DNA of 6,455 nucleotides from Conexibacter sp. (GTDB taxonomy: Bacteria; Actinomycetota; Thermoleophilia; Solirubrobacterales; Solirubrobacteraceae), in assembly GCA_025964295.1 (NCBI GenBank), contig JAOPZD010000379.1, forward strand, positions 1-6,455, given 5' to 3'. The first letter of the stretch is position 1, and every line of letters begins with the position of its first letter. A program made the position numbers and the translations under genes. Of the stretch, positions 6,129 through 6,455 are shown one piece after another. The notes under the pieces were generated by a model. That model saw only the letters and a program-made list of their open reading frames with translations. It ran no database searches and was not told the origin of the DNA.

Positions 6129-6455
6129 GCCCGCTGCTGCGCCGTGGTGGTACCGCAGAACGGGAGCCACGGCCGGTCCGCGTTCCTCCACTGCTCTTGG
6201 AGGCGCTCCGGGATGGTGCCGTCCCCCTACGCACGGATCTGACGGAAACGCAGGCGCAGCCCGGCGGGCTGACGGTCGCCGTCGTCATCCCGCAGTTCCG
6301 CAAGGGCAGCGGCGGACATCGAACGATCGCCGATCTGGTGCGCGGCCTCGAGGCCCGCGGTCACGCCATCTCGCTCTGGGTTGCGGACGAGGAAGGCCGG
6401 CACGACGGACAGAGCGACGCCGACCTGCGCGAGCTGTTCAGCCGCTTCTTCGGAA
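6125..6455 (+). CDS. WsaF-like GT4 glycosyltransferase, N-terminal part only (runs off right edge)
   Basis: A GTG at 6125 overlapping the previous stop (GTGA) opens a frame of 110 codons with no stop before the window ends. After about 48 residues of low-conservation leader, residues 50-90 read as the first Rossmann strand and helix of a GT-B enzyme: VAVVIPQFRKGSGGH (51-65), LVRGLEARGHAISLW (71-85), DEE (88-90). This closely matches residues 376-416 of the GT4 half of the preceding protein, sharing the GSGGH block, the LVR-LE--GH helix and the W--D-E end. It is therefore probably a second WsaF-like transferase acting on the same glycan. There is no GT2 domain ahead of it, so unlike its neighbour it begins directly with the GT4 module. 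Donor and linkage cannot be judged from the fragment. No Shine-Dalgarno site is obvious; translational coupling is likely. Confidence 0.87.
   Translation, partial: MSPLLRRGGTAEREPRPVRVPPLLLEALRDGAVPLRTDLTETQAQPGGLTVAVVIPQFRKGSGGHRTIADLVRGLEARGHAISLWVADEEGRHDGQSDADLRELFSRFFG

Overview
The window is very GC-rich, with strong third-position G/C bias, GTG starts and 4-base start/stop overlaps. This fits a high-GC bacterium, most likely an actinomycete; Thermoleophilia/Solirubrobacterales is a guess from general protein flavour. The species cannot be read from this sequence. There are no RNA genes, CRISPR arrays, insertion sequences or prophage signs.

Layout: the left edge (2-418, minus strand) holds the first 139 codons of rmlC, a dTDP-4-dehydrorhamnose 3,5-epimerase that makes the activated sugar dTDP-L-rhamnose. 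A 70-base divergent intergenic region (419-488) separates it from a plus-strand block that continues to the right edge. In order, that block encodes: an ABC transporter ATPase with a C-terminal glycan-recognition domain (Wzt type, 489-1736); its ABC-2 permease (Wzm type, 1733-2611); a class I SAM-dependent methyltransferase (2624-3658); a 100-residue protein with a short coiled coil and a basic tail (3655-3957); a 720-residue fusion of a family 2 glycosyltransferase and a WsaF-like GT4 glycosyltransferase (3966-6128); and the first 110 codons of another GT4-like transferase (6125-6455, cut by the window). Gaps are at most 12 bases, and three junctions overlap by four bases (ATGA, ATGA, GTGA), so this is almost certainly one operon.

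How the genes fit together: this is a cell-surface polysaccharide locus of the ABC-transporter-dependent kind. The glycan is built on a lipid carrier in the cytoplasm by the glycosyltransferases, probably using dTDP-rhamnose, and is exported by Wzm/Wzt. The Wzt C-terminal domain suggests that export depends on a feature of the glycan, as in E. coli O8/O9a-type systems where a terminal modification is recognised. The methyltransferase followed by a coiled-coil protein is a candidate for the enzyme set that caps the chain, recalling the methyltransferase plus coiled-coil organisation of WbdD. That link is inference.

The most unusual DNA feature is the divergent promoter region. The same 11-base motif, TACC(A/C)TTGCCC, lies in mirror orientation just before each start codon. 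Its first six bases match a -10 box placed so that both messages would begin at, or within about two bases of, the start codon. A perfect 7-base inverted repeat with a 7-base spacer lies between the two motifs, where the -35 regions would be.
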